A stretch of DNA of 14,597 bases from Chloroflexota bacterium (GTDB lineage Bacteria > Chloroflexota > Anaerolineae > Anaerolineales > Villigracilaceae). The DNA is taken from assembly GCA_020217065.1 (NCBI GenBank), contig JAIWOB010000137.1:1-14597 (forward strand). The letters run 5' to 3'. Positions 6,259 to 14,424 of this stretch are shown in pieces. Positions within the stretch are counted from its first letter, which is position 1; the number at the start of each line of letters is the position of its first letter. The notes beneath the pieces were generated by a model. That model worked only from the letters and a program-made list of their open reading frames with translations. It did no database searches and was not told the DNA's origin. The position numbers were made by a program, and so were the translations under genes.

Positions 6259-6995
6259 TGAGTTTTGCAGAAGCGCTTGTTTTTGTAGTCGCCGCCATTC
6301 TTTTGGGATTGACCTCGCTTTGGAAGCGAAAATCGCCCCTTAGGATGCGCGGAATACCCGCCCTGCTAAGCCTGCGCCGCGCCCTGGGTCTTAGCGTGGA
6401 AGACGGAACCCGACTGCACATCTCGCTTGGTTCCGCAAGCCCGCTCGACGGACGGGGCACTTCCGCCCTGGCGGGACTTGCGGCGCTGCGGCGCATCGCG
6501 GAACACGCCGCCGCCAGCGACGCTCCGCCAGTAGCCTCCGCCGGCGACCCTGCGCTGGGGCTGCTCTCGCAAGATACGATGCAGGCGGGTTATAAAACCG
6601 CCGGCGCGGAAGGCTTGTACGCTCAAGACACGGGACGAGCGGCGGGATTGACTCCCTTCGGATATGCCGCCGGCGCAATGCACATCTCCCCCAACGAAAA
6701 CGTCTCCGCAAACATCCTCCTTGGCCATTTCGGTCCTGAGGCAGCCCTGATTGCCGACGCCGCCGAACGAAGCGGCGCGGTGCTTATCGGCGCAAGCGAC
6801 AACCTGACCGGACAGGCGGTGTTATTCGCCTCCGCCCGCGAAGCGCTAATAGGAGAGGAATTATTCGCCGCCGGCGCGTCTCTTGAAGCCGGCGCCTTCC
6901 ATGCGGCAAGCCTGACCTTACAAGACCTCCTGCGCTGGCTCATCATCCTCGCGCTGGCGGGGGGCGCGGCGTTGAAATTCCTGAGGTTTATCTGA
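6255..6995 (+). CDS. DUF6754-like membrane protein
   Basis: 246 residues. An N-terminal membrane helix (about 4-22) with a following positive patch, a long middle part, and a C-terminal helix (about 224-242). The middle part has TRLHISLGSASPLDGRGTSA, the GDP-LGLLSQDT segment, GLTPFGYAAGAM, FGPEAALIADAAERSG, and IGEELFAAGASLEAG-FHAASLTLQDLLRW. I associate this pattern with DUF6754, a family of unknown function in Chloroflexota. The name is from memory and should be checked by a profile search. The starts ATGATG at 6255 give two possible initiators one codon apart. It overlaps the next gene by 1 nt (TGATG). The role is presumably structural or sensory in a membrane complex with its operon partners. 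Confidence 0.8.
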   Translation: MMSFAEALVFVVAAILLGLTSLWKRKSPLRMRGIPALLSLRRALGLSVEDGTRLHISLGSASPLDGRGTSALAGLAALRRIAEHAAASDAPPVASAGDPALGLLSQDTMQAGYKTAGAEGLYAQDTGRAAGLTPFGYAAGAMHISPNENVSANILLGHFGPEAALIADAAERSGAVLIGASDNLTGQAVLFASAREALIGEELFAAGASLEAGAFHAASLTLQDLLRWLIILALAGGAALKFLRFI

Positions 6996-7618
6996 TGCGT
7001 ATACTTGCCGTTTTTATCGCCGTTCTTTCCAGCGCCGCCGTCCTGCTGGGTTATTTCCTTGCGCCCCTTCTTCCCGTTTTGGCGCCCATCCAAACTCAAT
7101 TATTGAGCGCCGCGATGACGCTTGCCGGCGTCGCAGCCCTGGCGGGAATCTTCAATCTGTTTTCGGTTCACGTCAATAAGACGCGCCGCGACAAAAAGAA
7201 CGGCGTTTACAGCGCCTTGCTTGTCGTAAGTCTATTGGGGACTTTTCTTTTCGTCTCCGCGCTGCGCCCCGGGCACGCCCTCGTGCGAGTCGTCATATTG
7301 GAAAGCGTAGTCTTTCCAATTGAATCGGCGCTGATGGGCATCCTGACCGTCTCCCTGCTTTACGCGGCAATCCGCCTGCTGCGCCGCCGTCTGGATACGG
7401 CAAGCCTGTTCTTCCTGCTGACGACGGTCATCGTCCTCCTGGGAGCCGTGACTCTGCCTGCGCTTGGCGGCATTCCCCTCATTGGCGAATTTTCCCGCTG
7501 GTGGTCCCAAGTGTGGGCGCTTGGCGGGATGCGCGGCATTTTGATTGGCGTCGCGCTTGGCGCGTTCTTCACCGGTCTACGCGTTCTCTTTGGCGCGGAC
7601 CGCCCATACGGTGGTTGA
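6995..7618 (+). CDS. Polytopic membrane protein of unknown function
   Basis: 207 residues and strongly hydrophobic, with about six membrane helices: roughly residues 3-27, 34-57, 74-91, 101-126, 136-157 and 180-200. Between helices 2 and 3 is a short basic loop (VNKTRRDKKNG), likely cytoplasmic. The last helix carries GGMRGILIGVALGAFFTGLR, ending in FGADRPYGG. No transporter, enzyme or channel signature was recognised. Stop and start are shared with both neighbours (1-nt overlaps), so it is made together with the DUF6754-like protein and the zinc-ribbon protein, and is plausibly the membrane core of the same complex. Confidence 0.8.
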   Translation: MRILAVFIAVLSSAAVLLGYFLAPLLPVLAPIQTQLLSAAMTLAGVAALAGIFNLFSVHVNKTRRDKKNGVYSALLVVSLLGTFLFVSALRPGHALVRVVILESVVFPIESALMGILTVSLLYAAIRLLRRRLDTASLFFLLTTVIVLLGAVTLPALGGIPLIGEFSRWWSQVWALGGMRGILIGVALGAFFTGLRVLFGADRPYGG

Positions 7619-10182
7619 TGACAAAGTCCGTTTCATGCCCATCCTGCGGAAGAAGCAACCCGTCAGAGCGGGAATTCTGTCAATATTGCCGTTCGCCCCT
7701 AACCCCGGCAAGCGGTCAACCCCTTACGCCTGGGCAAGCCCCCACACCCAAAAGCACCTCCGAATTTGAACCCGTTTTGCCGCAATGGATTAAGGACGCC
7801 CGCGATGCGGCCAAGCGCTCTTCTCAAGAGGAAGAGCCGCAGCCAAGCGTCGCGCCCCAAGCGCGCCCCTCTGCGTTCCTGGGCGGCGACCTCCTCGCCG
7901 GCTTGCAGTCTCAATCTCAAGAGGAAGAAGAAGACATACCGGACTGGCTCGCCGACATTACCGGTCAGCCCAAAAAACCCAAAACGCCCAAACCAGAATC
8001 CTCTGAAGTTCGCTGGGTGGGGGTGGATGGCAGCAAGGAATTCACACAACCCATCCCCAAGACCAAATCTCCTTCCGAATCTTCCACTCCGATAGAAGGA
8101 AAGCGGGAAACCGCCCCAGACTGGCTGGCTGACGCGGAACAAGTTCAAGCGCAAAAATCCCCACAGCCCTTTACGCTCGACTCGTCCTCCTCCGTCGAGG
8201 CGGAGAACCCCGACTGGCTGCGCTCCTTTGTCTCCGAAGGAGAAGCGGTCTTCGACGATTCATCGGGCGGCAGCGAAGAGCTCTTCCCTCCTGCGGATAC
8301 GCCGGATTGGCTGCGCGGATTGGAAACTTTAGATTCATCGGCGGAATTGAAGTCTGCGCCAGCCTTTTCCGAAACGCCCGACTGGCTCAAAACGACGGAA
8401 GCGGAAAAAGCCGCCCCTTCAACCGACGCCGGCACCCCCGACTGGCTCAAAACGACGGAAGCGGAAAAAGCCGCCCCTTCAGCCGACGCCGACACCCCCG
8501 ACTGGCTCAAAACGACGGAAGCGGAAAAAGCCGCCCCTTCAACCGACGCCGACACCCCCGACTGGCTTAAAGCGATGGAAGCGGAAAAAGCCGCTCCTTC
8601 AACCGAAGCCGAACTTCCGGACTGGCTCAAGACAACAGACGCCGTTCCAAGCGCTTTCGTCTTCACAAGCGGTCCCGAATCGGCTGCGGCAGACTCCCCC
8701 CCCGACTGGCTGAAAAACCTCGAACCTGCCGCAGAAGACGATTTGTTTAAGGACGTTCCACCCAGCCCGCAACAACCTCTTGCGGCGGAAACCGGCGCAA
8801 CCGATGAAGAAGACGGGCTTCCAAGTTGGTTGAAGGCAGCCGCCCCCCAATCTTCCGTCTTTGCCGAGCCAGCCGAAACGCCGCCGGCTCCTTCATTCCC
8901 AGAAACTCACTCCAAGGGAGAAGAATCCCTCTTCACCGAACTGCCGGATTGGCTTTCGATTGTAGATGAAACCATTGCGTCGGAAACCGCCCCCACGCCC
9001 ATCACAAACGCCGACGCCATCGCGCCCGGCGAACTTCCGTCCTGGGTGCAAGCCATGCGTCCGGTCGACGCCGCCGCCCCCCTTACGGCAGCGGCAGCCA
9101 TGTCTGCCGATAAAACCCTCGAAACGCAGGGAGCGCTTGCCGGATTGCAAGGCGTTCTTCCCGCCGCCCCAGCGTCGTCCCCCGTCCGAAAACCCAAGGC
9201 GCTCTCGCTGCGCTTGAACGCAAGCGAAGAACAACGCTCTCACGCCGCCCTGTTGGAACAAATCCTGGCTGCGGAAACTTCTCCTCTTCCAATGGACGCC
9301 CCGTCCAGGCAGACGGCGTCCCGCGCCCTGCGCTGGTTCCTGACCTTGATTTTCTTTGCCGTCATTCCCGCCCTCCTCCTCATGCGGACGACGTTCTTCC
9401 CCCTGCCCAACAGCGTTTATGTTCCCCTGGAAATAAACGGCGCGCTGAGCGCCATTCAGTCCATCCCAGACGACGCCGCCGTTCTAGCGGTCTTCGACTA
9501 TGAACCCGCACGCGCCGGCGAAATGGAAAGCGTCGCCACGCCCATCTTCGACCAGTTAATGCTGCGCGGCATACGACTGACGCTCGTTTCTTCCAACGAG
9601 ACGGGCATGATATTGGCGGAACGGCTTATCTCCAGCGGTTACCTGGCGGGACATGAAAACGCCCAATACGTAAACCTGGGTTACCTGCCCGGCGGACAAA
9701 TGGGAATTCGCGCTTTTGCCGATAACCCGTCTGGAAACGCGCCCTACGCTTTCGCTCAAAAGAGCTTATTCGATTTTACCCCCGTCGCCGCATGGGAAAC
9801 GCCCGCGCTCCAAGGCGTGACTTCGCTGAATCAGTTTGCGGCGATTCTTCTGCTTACCGACAACGCCGACTCAGCCCGCGTTTGGATTGAGCAAACGCAA
9901 TCCGCGCGAGGCGCTGCGCCCGTGACGGCGATTTCCAGCACTCAGGCTGCGCCCGCGCTTCAACCCTACTTTGCGTCCGGACAAATCCGCGGAATCTTCA
10001 GCGGCTTGCACGGCGGCGCTTTATTCGAGCAATATAACGCCAACAAACCCGGCACAGCCCGCTTGTATTGGGACTCTTACAGCGCCGGCTTACTGCTCGC
10101 CATCCTCCTGCTGACAGGAGGCGGGCTTCTGAACCTGGCGCTGGGCTTACGCAGCCGCGCCCAAAGAAAGGAGGGAGACTAA
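7618..10182 (+). CDS. Membrane-anchored zinc-ribbon protein with repeated P-x-W-L motifs
   Basis: 854 residues from ATG 7618, which overlaps the preceding stop and puts a zinc ribbon at the very N-terminus (C7-x2-C10 and C21-x2-C24). Residues 55-477 are acidic, Pro/Ala/Ser/Glu-rich and probably disordered, with 14 copies of P-x-W-[LIV]: at 55, 108, 167, 198, 229, 254, 274, 294, 314, 334, 362, 402, 443 and 474. Eleven of them are exactly PDWL. Residues 253-332 are four near-identical 20-residue repeats. A membrane helix at about 572-588 is followed by a folded domain of about 230 residues (AAVLAVFDYEPARAGEME, TLVSSNETGMILAERLI, YVNLGYLPGGQMGIRAF) and a second helix at about 822-843 with a short basic tail. 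By charge, the ribbon and motifs lie in the cytoplasm and the folded domain outside. Inferred role: a scaffold that gathers cytoplasmic partners at the membrane. Confidence 0.85.
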   Translation: MTKSVSCPSCGRSNPSEREFCQYCRSPLTPASGQPLTPGQAPTPKSTSEFEPVLPQWIKDARDAAKRSSQEEEPQPSVAPQARPSAFLGGDLLAGLQSQSQEEEEDIPDWLADITGQPKKPKTPKPESSEVRWVGVDGSKEFTQPIPKTKSPSESSTPIEGKRETAPDWLADAEQVQAQKSPQPFTLDSSSSVEAENPDWLRSFVSEGEAVFDDSSGGSEELFPPADTPDWLRGLETLDSSAELKSAPAFSETPDWLKTTEAEKAAPSTDAGTPDWLKTTEAEKAAPSADADTPDWLKTTEAEKAAPSTDADTPDWLKAMEAEKAAPSTEAELPDWLKTTDAVPSAFVFTSGPESAAADSPPDWLKNLEPAAEDDLFKDVPPSPQQPLAAETGATDEEDGLPSWLKAAAPQSSVFAEPAETPPAPSFPETHSKGEESLFTELPDWLSIVDETIASETAPTPITNADAIAPGELPSWVQAMRPVDAAAPLTAAAAMSADKTLETQGALAGLQGVLPAAPASSPVRKPKALSLRLNASEEQRSHAALLEQILAAETSPLPMDAPSRQTASRALRWFLTLIFFAVIPALLLMRTTFFPLPNSVYVPLEINGALSAIQSIPDDAAVLAVFDYEPARAGEMESVATPIFDQLMLRGIRLTLVSSNETGMILAERLISSGYLAGHENAQYVNLGYLPGGQMGIRAFADNPSGNAPYAFAQKSLFDFTPVAAWETPALQGVTSLNQFAAILLLTDNADSARVWIEQTQSARGAAPVTAISSTQAAPALQPYFASGQIRGIFSGLHGGALFEQYNANKPGTARLYWDSYSAGLLLAILLLTGGGLLNLALGLRSRAQRKEGD
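8374..8640 (+). repeat. Four 60-bp tandem repeats plus a partial fifth
   Basis: Units begin at 8374, 8434, 8494 and 8554; the first 27 bases of a fifth diverged unit follow from 8614. Each encodes a 20-residue unit starting with PDWL or TPDWL and containing EAEKAAPS. Units 1-3 differ at very few bases, so the expansion is recent. There are no spacers, so it is not a CRISPR array. Confidence 0.95.
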
Positions 10183-10895
10183 TGCCGCTTCCTTTCGACG
10201 CGGAACTTATCAGCGGCGCGCTGGGCTTCATTTTTACGCTGCTGGTCTTCAGTTATCTCCTCGGCGACAACCCCCTCTTTCGGATTGCGACGCACATCTT
10301 CGTCGGCGTTTCGTCCGGCTACATTGCGGCGGCAGCCTTGTGGCAGGTCGTCATTCCGCGCCTGATTTACCCGCTTTTATCCGCCGCCGCCACCGGCGAT
10401 ATCGTCAACCCCGCCGTCATTGTTCCTCTGGGATTGACGGGTCTCGGCGCATTGATGCTGTTGTTTCCACGGCGCTCCGGTCTGGGGCGGCTTCCTCTGG
10501 CTTTCATCGTCGGCGTGGGAGCGGCGGTCACCCTGACCGGCGCTCTGGGCGGAACGCTCATTCCGCAAACGCAGGCGGCAATCCTCGCCTTCGATATGGA
10601 AGCCGCAGCCGCGCGCGGCGTTGGTTTCGTTGAAGCCACAGCCAACGGCGCAATCATCCTCTTGGGCGCAACGCTGACTCTGGCGTATTTTCACTTTGGG
10701 GCGCGCCAAAAGCCCGACGGTTCCATCAAACGGCTGGGACTAATTGAAGCTCTGGCGTGGGGCGGGAAAATTTTCATCGGCGCCGCCCTGGGCGCGGTCT
10801 TCGCGGGCGTCTATATCGCCGCTTTGACCGCCCTTGTGGAACGTTTCGCCTCCCTCATTCGCTTCATTTTCGTTTTACTTGGGATGTCCTCGTAG
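10182..10895 (+). CDS. Polytopic membrane protein of unknown function
   Basis: 237 residues with five or six membrane helices: about residues 9-27, 32-56, 76-96, 103-125, 149-170 and 192-232. The N-terminal helix pair carries LGDNPLFRIATHIFVGVSSG, which looks like a conserved functional loop. A cytoplasmic basic loop lies near residue 172 (ARQKPDGSIKR). A strong Shine-Dalgarno (AAAGGAGGGA, 10166-10175) precedes the ATG at 10182, which shares one base with the previous stop; the longer upstream frame is therefore not the start. No known family was recognised. It sits between the zinc-ribbon protein and the MutL-like ATPase, and so is a natural candidate membrane partner of the ATPase. Confidence 0.8.
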   Translation: MPLPFDAELISGALGFIFTLLVFSYLLGDNPLFRIATHIFVGVSSGYIAAAALWQVVIPRLIYPLLSAAATGDIVNPAVIVPLGLTGLGALMLLFPRRSGLGRLPLAFIVGVGAAVTLTGALGGTLIPQTQAAILAFDMEAAAARGVGFVEATANGAIILLGATLTLAYFHFGARQKPDGSIKRLGLIEALAWGGKIFIGAALGAVFAGVYIAALTALVERFASLIRFIFVLLGMSS

Positions 10896-10897
10896 AT

Positions 10898-12661
10898 ATG
10901 GCTACCTCGTTGATTGACGGAAATTCCGTTTTGGCTGTGGACGTTGGCGCGGCAAATACCCGCGCGGTTCTCTTCGACGTGGTCGAGGGCGAGTATCGTT
11001 TTGTGGCGTCCGGCTCCGCGCCCTCTACGGCGCAAGCGCCTTTCAAAGACGTCAGCGAAGGCGTCCGCAACGCGATTGCCCATCTGCAAGACATCCTGGG
11101 AAGGTCGCTGCTTGACAATTCGCGGGACTTGATTCTTCCGAGCCAGGCGGACGGCTCAGGCGTAGACGGTTTGGCGGTCACCCTTTCGGCGGGCCCCACC
11201 ATTAAGGCTGCGCTTGTGGGTCTGCTGGCGGAAGTTTCATTGGAAAGCGGAAGACGGCTGGTCGAGTCCACCTATGCGCGAATCGTCGAAACCATCGGTT
11301 TGAACGACCGCCGCAAGACGGAACAGCAAATTGACGCCCTGCTGCGCGCCCAGCCGGACTTAATCGTGATTACCGGCGGCACAGACGGCGGCGCGGCGCG
11401 CTCGATTCAAAAATTACTCGAACCCATCGGGCTTGCCAGTTTCATTATGCCGGCGGAAAAAATGCCCGCCATCCTCTTTGCCGGCAACGCCAAACTCGCC
11501 GAAGAAGTCAAGTCGCTGCTCGGCGGCTTCGCTTCTCTTTTGCATATCAGCCCAAACGTGCGCCCCTCGCTGGAAACGGAAGATATAGAACCTGCGTCGC
11601 GCGAACTGGCGCGCATGGTTGTAGAAGTTCGCAAACGCCAGATGCAAGGCGTGGATACGCTCCAGGCTTGGTCGGGCGGACATACGTTTCCCACAGCCTA
11701 TGCCGCCGGGCGCATGGTGCGTTTCCTTTCCAAAGTTTACAGCGCCGACAAGGGCATCCTCAGCGTTGACTTGGGCACTTCCGCCGCGATAATCGCCGCC
11801 GGCTTTAAGCATACTTCCACGTTGAACGTTTACCCGCAATTCGGTTTAGGAGAAAACCTTCCCGCCCTGCTCAATTACGCCAGCCTCGAAGAAATCCTGC
11901 GCTGGTCGCCCCTCGATATTTCGGAGGGGGCGTTGCGCGACTATCTATACCAAAAATCCCTCTATCCAGCCTCAATTGCCGCCACGCAGGAAGACCTGGC
12001 TCTTTCGCAAGCGGTGGCGCGTCAGGCTTTATATCTGGCAATGCAGTTTGCCCAGCGAGATTTTCCGCGCCAGGCGCGCCGCATTAAACCCTCTTTGCTG
12101 CCGTTGTTCGAGCCTATCCTGGCGGGAGGCGGGGCGTTAAGCGACGCTTCGCGTCCCGGACATGGGTTGCTTCTCCTGCTCGACGCGCTTCAGCCCGCCG
12201 GCGTGACCACCGTCATCCTCGACCAAAACAACCTTCTGCCGCTGCTGGGCGCCGCCGCCGAACAAAACAACATCCTTCCGATACAAGTCCTCGAATCGGG
12301 AGCGTTCCTCAGCGCGGGAACGGTGATTGCCCCCGTCGTTTCCGCAAGTTTCGGCGTTCCCATCCTGCGCGCGGTTCTGACTTATGAAAACGGCACGGAA
12401 GCCCGCGCCGACTTGAAATACGGAACCATCGAAACCCTGCCGCTATCCAGCGGCGAGACAGGGCGTCTTAAACTTCAATTGCTGCACGGAGCGGATGTAG
12501 GCTTTGGAGCCGGACGTTTCCCCAAAGGCGGAATTCAGGTGACCGGCGGCGCGCTGGGATTGGTCTTCGACGGACGCGGACGCCCGTTGGAGCTGCCTTC
12601 CGACCCCGTCCGCCGACGCGAACTCATAAAAAAATGGCTTTGGACTCTCGGAGGCGGATAA
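10898..12661 (+). CDS. MutL/GlmL-like ASKHA ATPase
   Basis: 587 residues. The N-terminal VLAVDVGAANTRAVLFD (11-27, D15) is an actin-fold phosphate-1 loop. VITGGTDGGAAR (157-168) follows, then a second phosphate loop ILSVDLGTSAAII (287-299, D291), and LAGGGALSDASRPGHGLLLL (408-427) as an adenosine-site motif. Order and spacing fit the MutL (glutamate mutase L, PF13941) family of ASKHA ATPases. In clostridia MutL is encoded between the two subunits of B12-dependent glutamate mutase and is thought to reactivate it. No mutase subunit, B12-binding motif or other mutase gene occurs here; the neighbours are membrane proteins, so another client is likely. ATG 10898 follows the previous stop by 2 nt. 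The C-terminal third (after about 480) has an extra beta-rich region with GGIQVTGGALGLVFDGRGR before the basic tail. Confidence 0.85.
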   Translation: MATSLIDGNSVLAVDVGAANTRAVLFDVVEGEYRFVASGSAPSTAQAPFKDVSEGVRNAIAHLQDILGRSLLDNSRDLILPSQADGSGVDGLAVTLSAGPTIKAALVGLLAEVSLESGRRLVESTYARIVETIGLNDRRKTEQQIDALLRAQPDLIVITGGTDGGAARSIQKLLEPIGLASFIMPAEKMPAILFAGNAKLAEEVKSLLGGFASLLHISPNVRPSLETEDIEPASRELARMVVEVRKRQMQGVDTLQAWSGGHTFPTAYAAGRMVRFLSKVYSADKGILSVDLGTSAAIIAAGFKHTSTLNVYPQFGLGENLPALLNYASLEEILRWSPLDISEGALRDYLYQKSLYPASIAATQEDLALSQAVARQALYLAMQFAQRDFPRQARRIKPSLLPLFEPILAGGGALSDASRPGHGLLLLLDALQPAGVTTVILDQNNLLPLLGAAAEQNNILPIQVLESGAFLSAGTVIAPVVSASFGVPILRAVLTYENGTEARADLKYGTIETLPLSSGETGRLKLQLLHGADVGFGAGRFPKGGIQVTGGALGLVFDGRGRPLELPSDPVRRRELIKKWLWTLGGG

Positions 12662-12664
12662 ACC

Positions 12665-13726
12665 ATGCAGGCTCCCGTTCATCACATCGTCGGTTACGCC
12701 TCTATCGTCAGACAGCGTCTCCTGCCGATTCCCGGCGCGGTTTTGGCGCGCCTCAACCAAAAAGTCAACCCAAACGACGTCATCGCCGAAGCGAGCCGCG
12801 GGCGGGAACACCTTCTGCTCAACGTAGCGCAGGCTTTAGGCGTCAGCCCAGCCGCGGCGGACCGTCTCATCAAGTGTAAGGCGGGAGACCGTCTTGCCGC
12901 GAATGCGGAAATCGCCGTCGGCAGCGGGCTGTTTGCGCGCAGAGTTCTTGCGCCGCGCGAGGGGCGGGTTGTCCTCACGGGCGAAGGACAGGTATTGATG
13001 TCGGTGGGCGAAACAAAAATAGAACTGCGCGCAGGGTTGTCCGGCACAGTCATCGAACTCATTCCAAACCGCGGCGCGGTCATTCAGGCTGTCGGCGCGC
13101 TGGCGCAGGGCGTTTGGGGCAATGGGCGTATCGATACGGGAGCGATGGTCAACTTGATGGAACAACCCGATTCGGTTTTAGACGCCGGACGATTGGACGT
13201 AAGCATGCGCGGCATGGTTATCCTCGGCGGCATTGTGAAAGACGCTGAAACCCTGAAAGCGGCGGCGGAAGTGGCTGTGCGCGGATTGATTCTTTCCAGC
13301 TTATATCCTTCTCTTCTTCCGCTGGCGCGCGAGATGCGGTATCCCATCGTCTTGACCGAAGGCTTTGGTCCGATGCCCATGAATTCCGCCGCCTACAAAT
13401 TGCTCAGCACGAACGCCAAACGCGAAGTCACCGTCAACGCGGAAAACCGCGACCGCTATAGCGGCTCCTGCCCGGAGGTCATTATTCCGCTGCCGGTCAG
13501 CGCCGAGCGGCAGCCGCCCGCCCTGCGGGACGTAGAAACCTTCGCGCCTGGAATTCAAGTAAGGATGAGACGACCGCCCTCAGCGGGCATGATTGGTTCG
13601 ATTACGGCGCTCAAGCCGGGATTGACCGCCTTCCCCAGCGGGCTTCGGGCTCCAGCCGCCGAGGTCAAACTCGAAAACGGCGAAACGGTCATCGCTCCGT
13701 TGATTAACCTGGAAGTCATCGGATGA
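12665..13726 (+). CDS. Protein with RnfC/NqrA-like barrel-sandwich region and SH3/KOW-like end
   Basis: 353 residues, soluble, no signal peptide. The N-terminal RLLPIPGAVLARLNQKVNPN then DVIAEA reads like the first half of a barrel-sandwich hybrid (the lipoyl/RnfC-type 'G-V-x2-G-D-x-I-A' pattern). Residues about 96-140 (RRVLAPREGRVVLTGEG and IELRAGLSGTVIELIPNRGA) give further halves. GVWGNGRIDTG follows, then an alpha/beta middle region (GGIVKDAETLKAAAEVAVRG, YPIVLTEGFGPMPMN). The C-terminal 60 residues (GIQVRMRRPPSAGMIGSI) look like a small KOW/SH3 barrel. There is no Cys-rich iron-sulfur motif, so it is not a complete RnfC. GGAGG (12650-12654) sits before the start, and 3 nt separate it from the MutL-like gene. 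Fold assignments are by pattern only; the role is unknown. Confidence 0.75.
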   Translation: MQAPVHHIVGYASIVRQRLLPIPGAVLARLNQKVNPNDVIAEASRGREHLLLNVAQALGVSPAAADRLIKCKAGDRLAANAEIAVGSGLFARRVLAPREGRVVLTGEGQVLMSVGETKIELRAGLSGTVIELIPNRGAVIQAVGALAQGVWGNGRIDTGAMVNLMEQPDSVLDAGRLDVSMRGMVILGGIVKDAETLKAAAEVAVRGLILSSLYPSLLPLAREMRYPIVLTEGFGPMPMNSAAYKLLSTNAKREVTVNAENRDRYSGSCPEVIIPLPVSAERQPPALRDVETFAPGIQVRMRRPPSAGMIGSITALKPGLTAFPSGLRAPAAEVKLENGETVIAPLINLEVIG

Positions 13727-13738
13727 ATCCGCAGATTT

Positions 13739-13762
13739 GTTGTAAAATTGAGTTCATACAAC
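13739..13762 (+). promoter_or_regulatory. Possible internal promoter with overlapping inverted repeat
   Basis: TAAAAT (13743-13748) could be a -10 box; no good -35 is present. The inverted repeat GTTGTA (13739-13744) and TACAAC (13757-13762) overlaps it and could be an operator. The 79-nt gap before the next gene is the only sizeable gap in the cluster. Confidence 0.3.
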
Positions 13763-13805
13763 TGCAAGACGCTTGGGATTGCGAAACCTAACAGGAGAGT
13801 GTCTG

Positions 13806-14390
13806 ATGTCTTTCGACGAAACCGTTTCCACAGAAGATTTTGACGACGCCCCGCTTCCAGAAGAATCGGGCAACAACCGCACGTTCCTGATTGCGGCGGG
13901 CATTTTGGGCGGCATCATTTTAATTTCCGTCGCCTGTCTGGGAGGCGTCTATCTCTGGACCCGCCAGACTGCCGCCGCCAACCAACAGGCGGAAGCGGCG
14001 CGCGCGGCAACCGAGGCGGCAGTCACCATGACCGCCCAAGCGTTTATAGACCAATCTCTGACCGCCACCGAAGCCGCCATCCAGCCCACGATTACCCTGA
14101 CTTTTACAAACACGCCAACGCCGCCGGTGGCTCAGCCTTCTCCCACCAGCACCCCAAATCCGGCGCTGGCGGGGTTATCCGGCACACAAGCGGCGGCAAC
14201 CGCCACCGTCGGCGCGGCATATACTCAGGCGGCGCTCGCTTTGAGTTTTACCCCCATGCCAACCACAACCGCCCTGGCTGGAACAGGCATCGCCGATGAA
14301 TACGGCTTACCGGGACTGGTCGTGATGGCGCTTGCTTTCATCATTGTCATTCTCTTTGCGCGCAGGCTTAGAACCGCAGAGACGCGTTAA
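13806..14390 (+). CDS. Two-TM protein with Thr/Pro/Ala-rich outside part and LPXTG-like end
   Basis: 194 residues from ATG 13806, with AGGAG 8 nt upstream; a longer frame from TTG 13773 is less likely. An acidic cytoplasmic head (residues 1-24) and a membrane helix (27-51) are followed by an Ala/Gln-rich helical stretch, then a low-complexity Thr/Pro/Ser linker (TFTNTPTPPVAQPSPTSTP). At the end is LAGTG (157-161), a helix at 168-184 and the basic tail ARRLRTAETR. The tail layout mimics a sortase signal, with LAGTG instead of LPXTG. No family was recognised. It closes the operon before a strong terminator and is probably a cell-envelope component of the same system. Confidence 0.8.
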   Translation: MSFDETVSTEDFDDAPLPEESGNNRTFLIAAGILGGIILISVACLGGVYLWTRQTAAANQQAEAARAATEAAVTMTAQAFIDQSLTATEAAIQPTITLTFTNTPTPPVAQPSPTSTPNPALAGLSGTQAAATATVGAAYTQAALALSFTPMPTTTALAGTGIADEYGLPGLVVMALAFIIVILFARRLRTAETR

Positions 14391-14424
14391 ACCGTTCAAA
14401 CCGTTCCATCCTTCGACAAAATCA

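Noticed and set aside
7501..7617. Upstream extension of the zinc-ribbon gene to 7501
   Set aside because: ATG 7618 is joined to the previous stop and places the zinc ribbon at the N-terminus; the extension overlaps a membrane protein gene.
8374..8640. CRISPR array
   Set aside because: Repeats are contiguous without spacers and are translated in frame.
8145..8666. Repetitive minus-strand frame (Ser/Ala/Val-rich 20-residue repeats)
   Set aside because: It is the mirror of the 60-bp tandem repeats in the zinc-ribbon gene; the plus-strand frame has zinc-ribbon and membrane domains on both sides.
10757..10897. Upstream extension of the MutL-like gene to 10757
   Set aside because: It would overlap the membrane protein gene by 139 nt, and the added residues are Arg-rich and unlike the family. 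ATG 10898 lies 2 nt after the previous stop.
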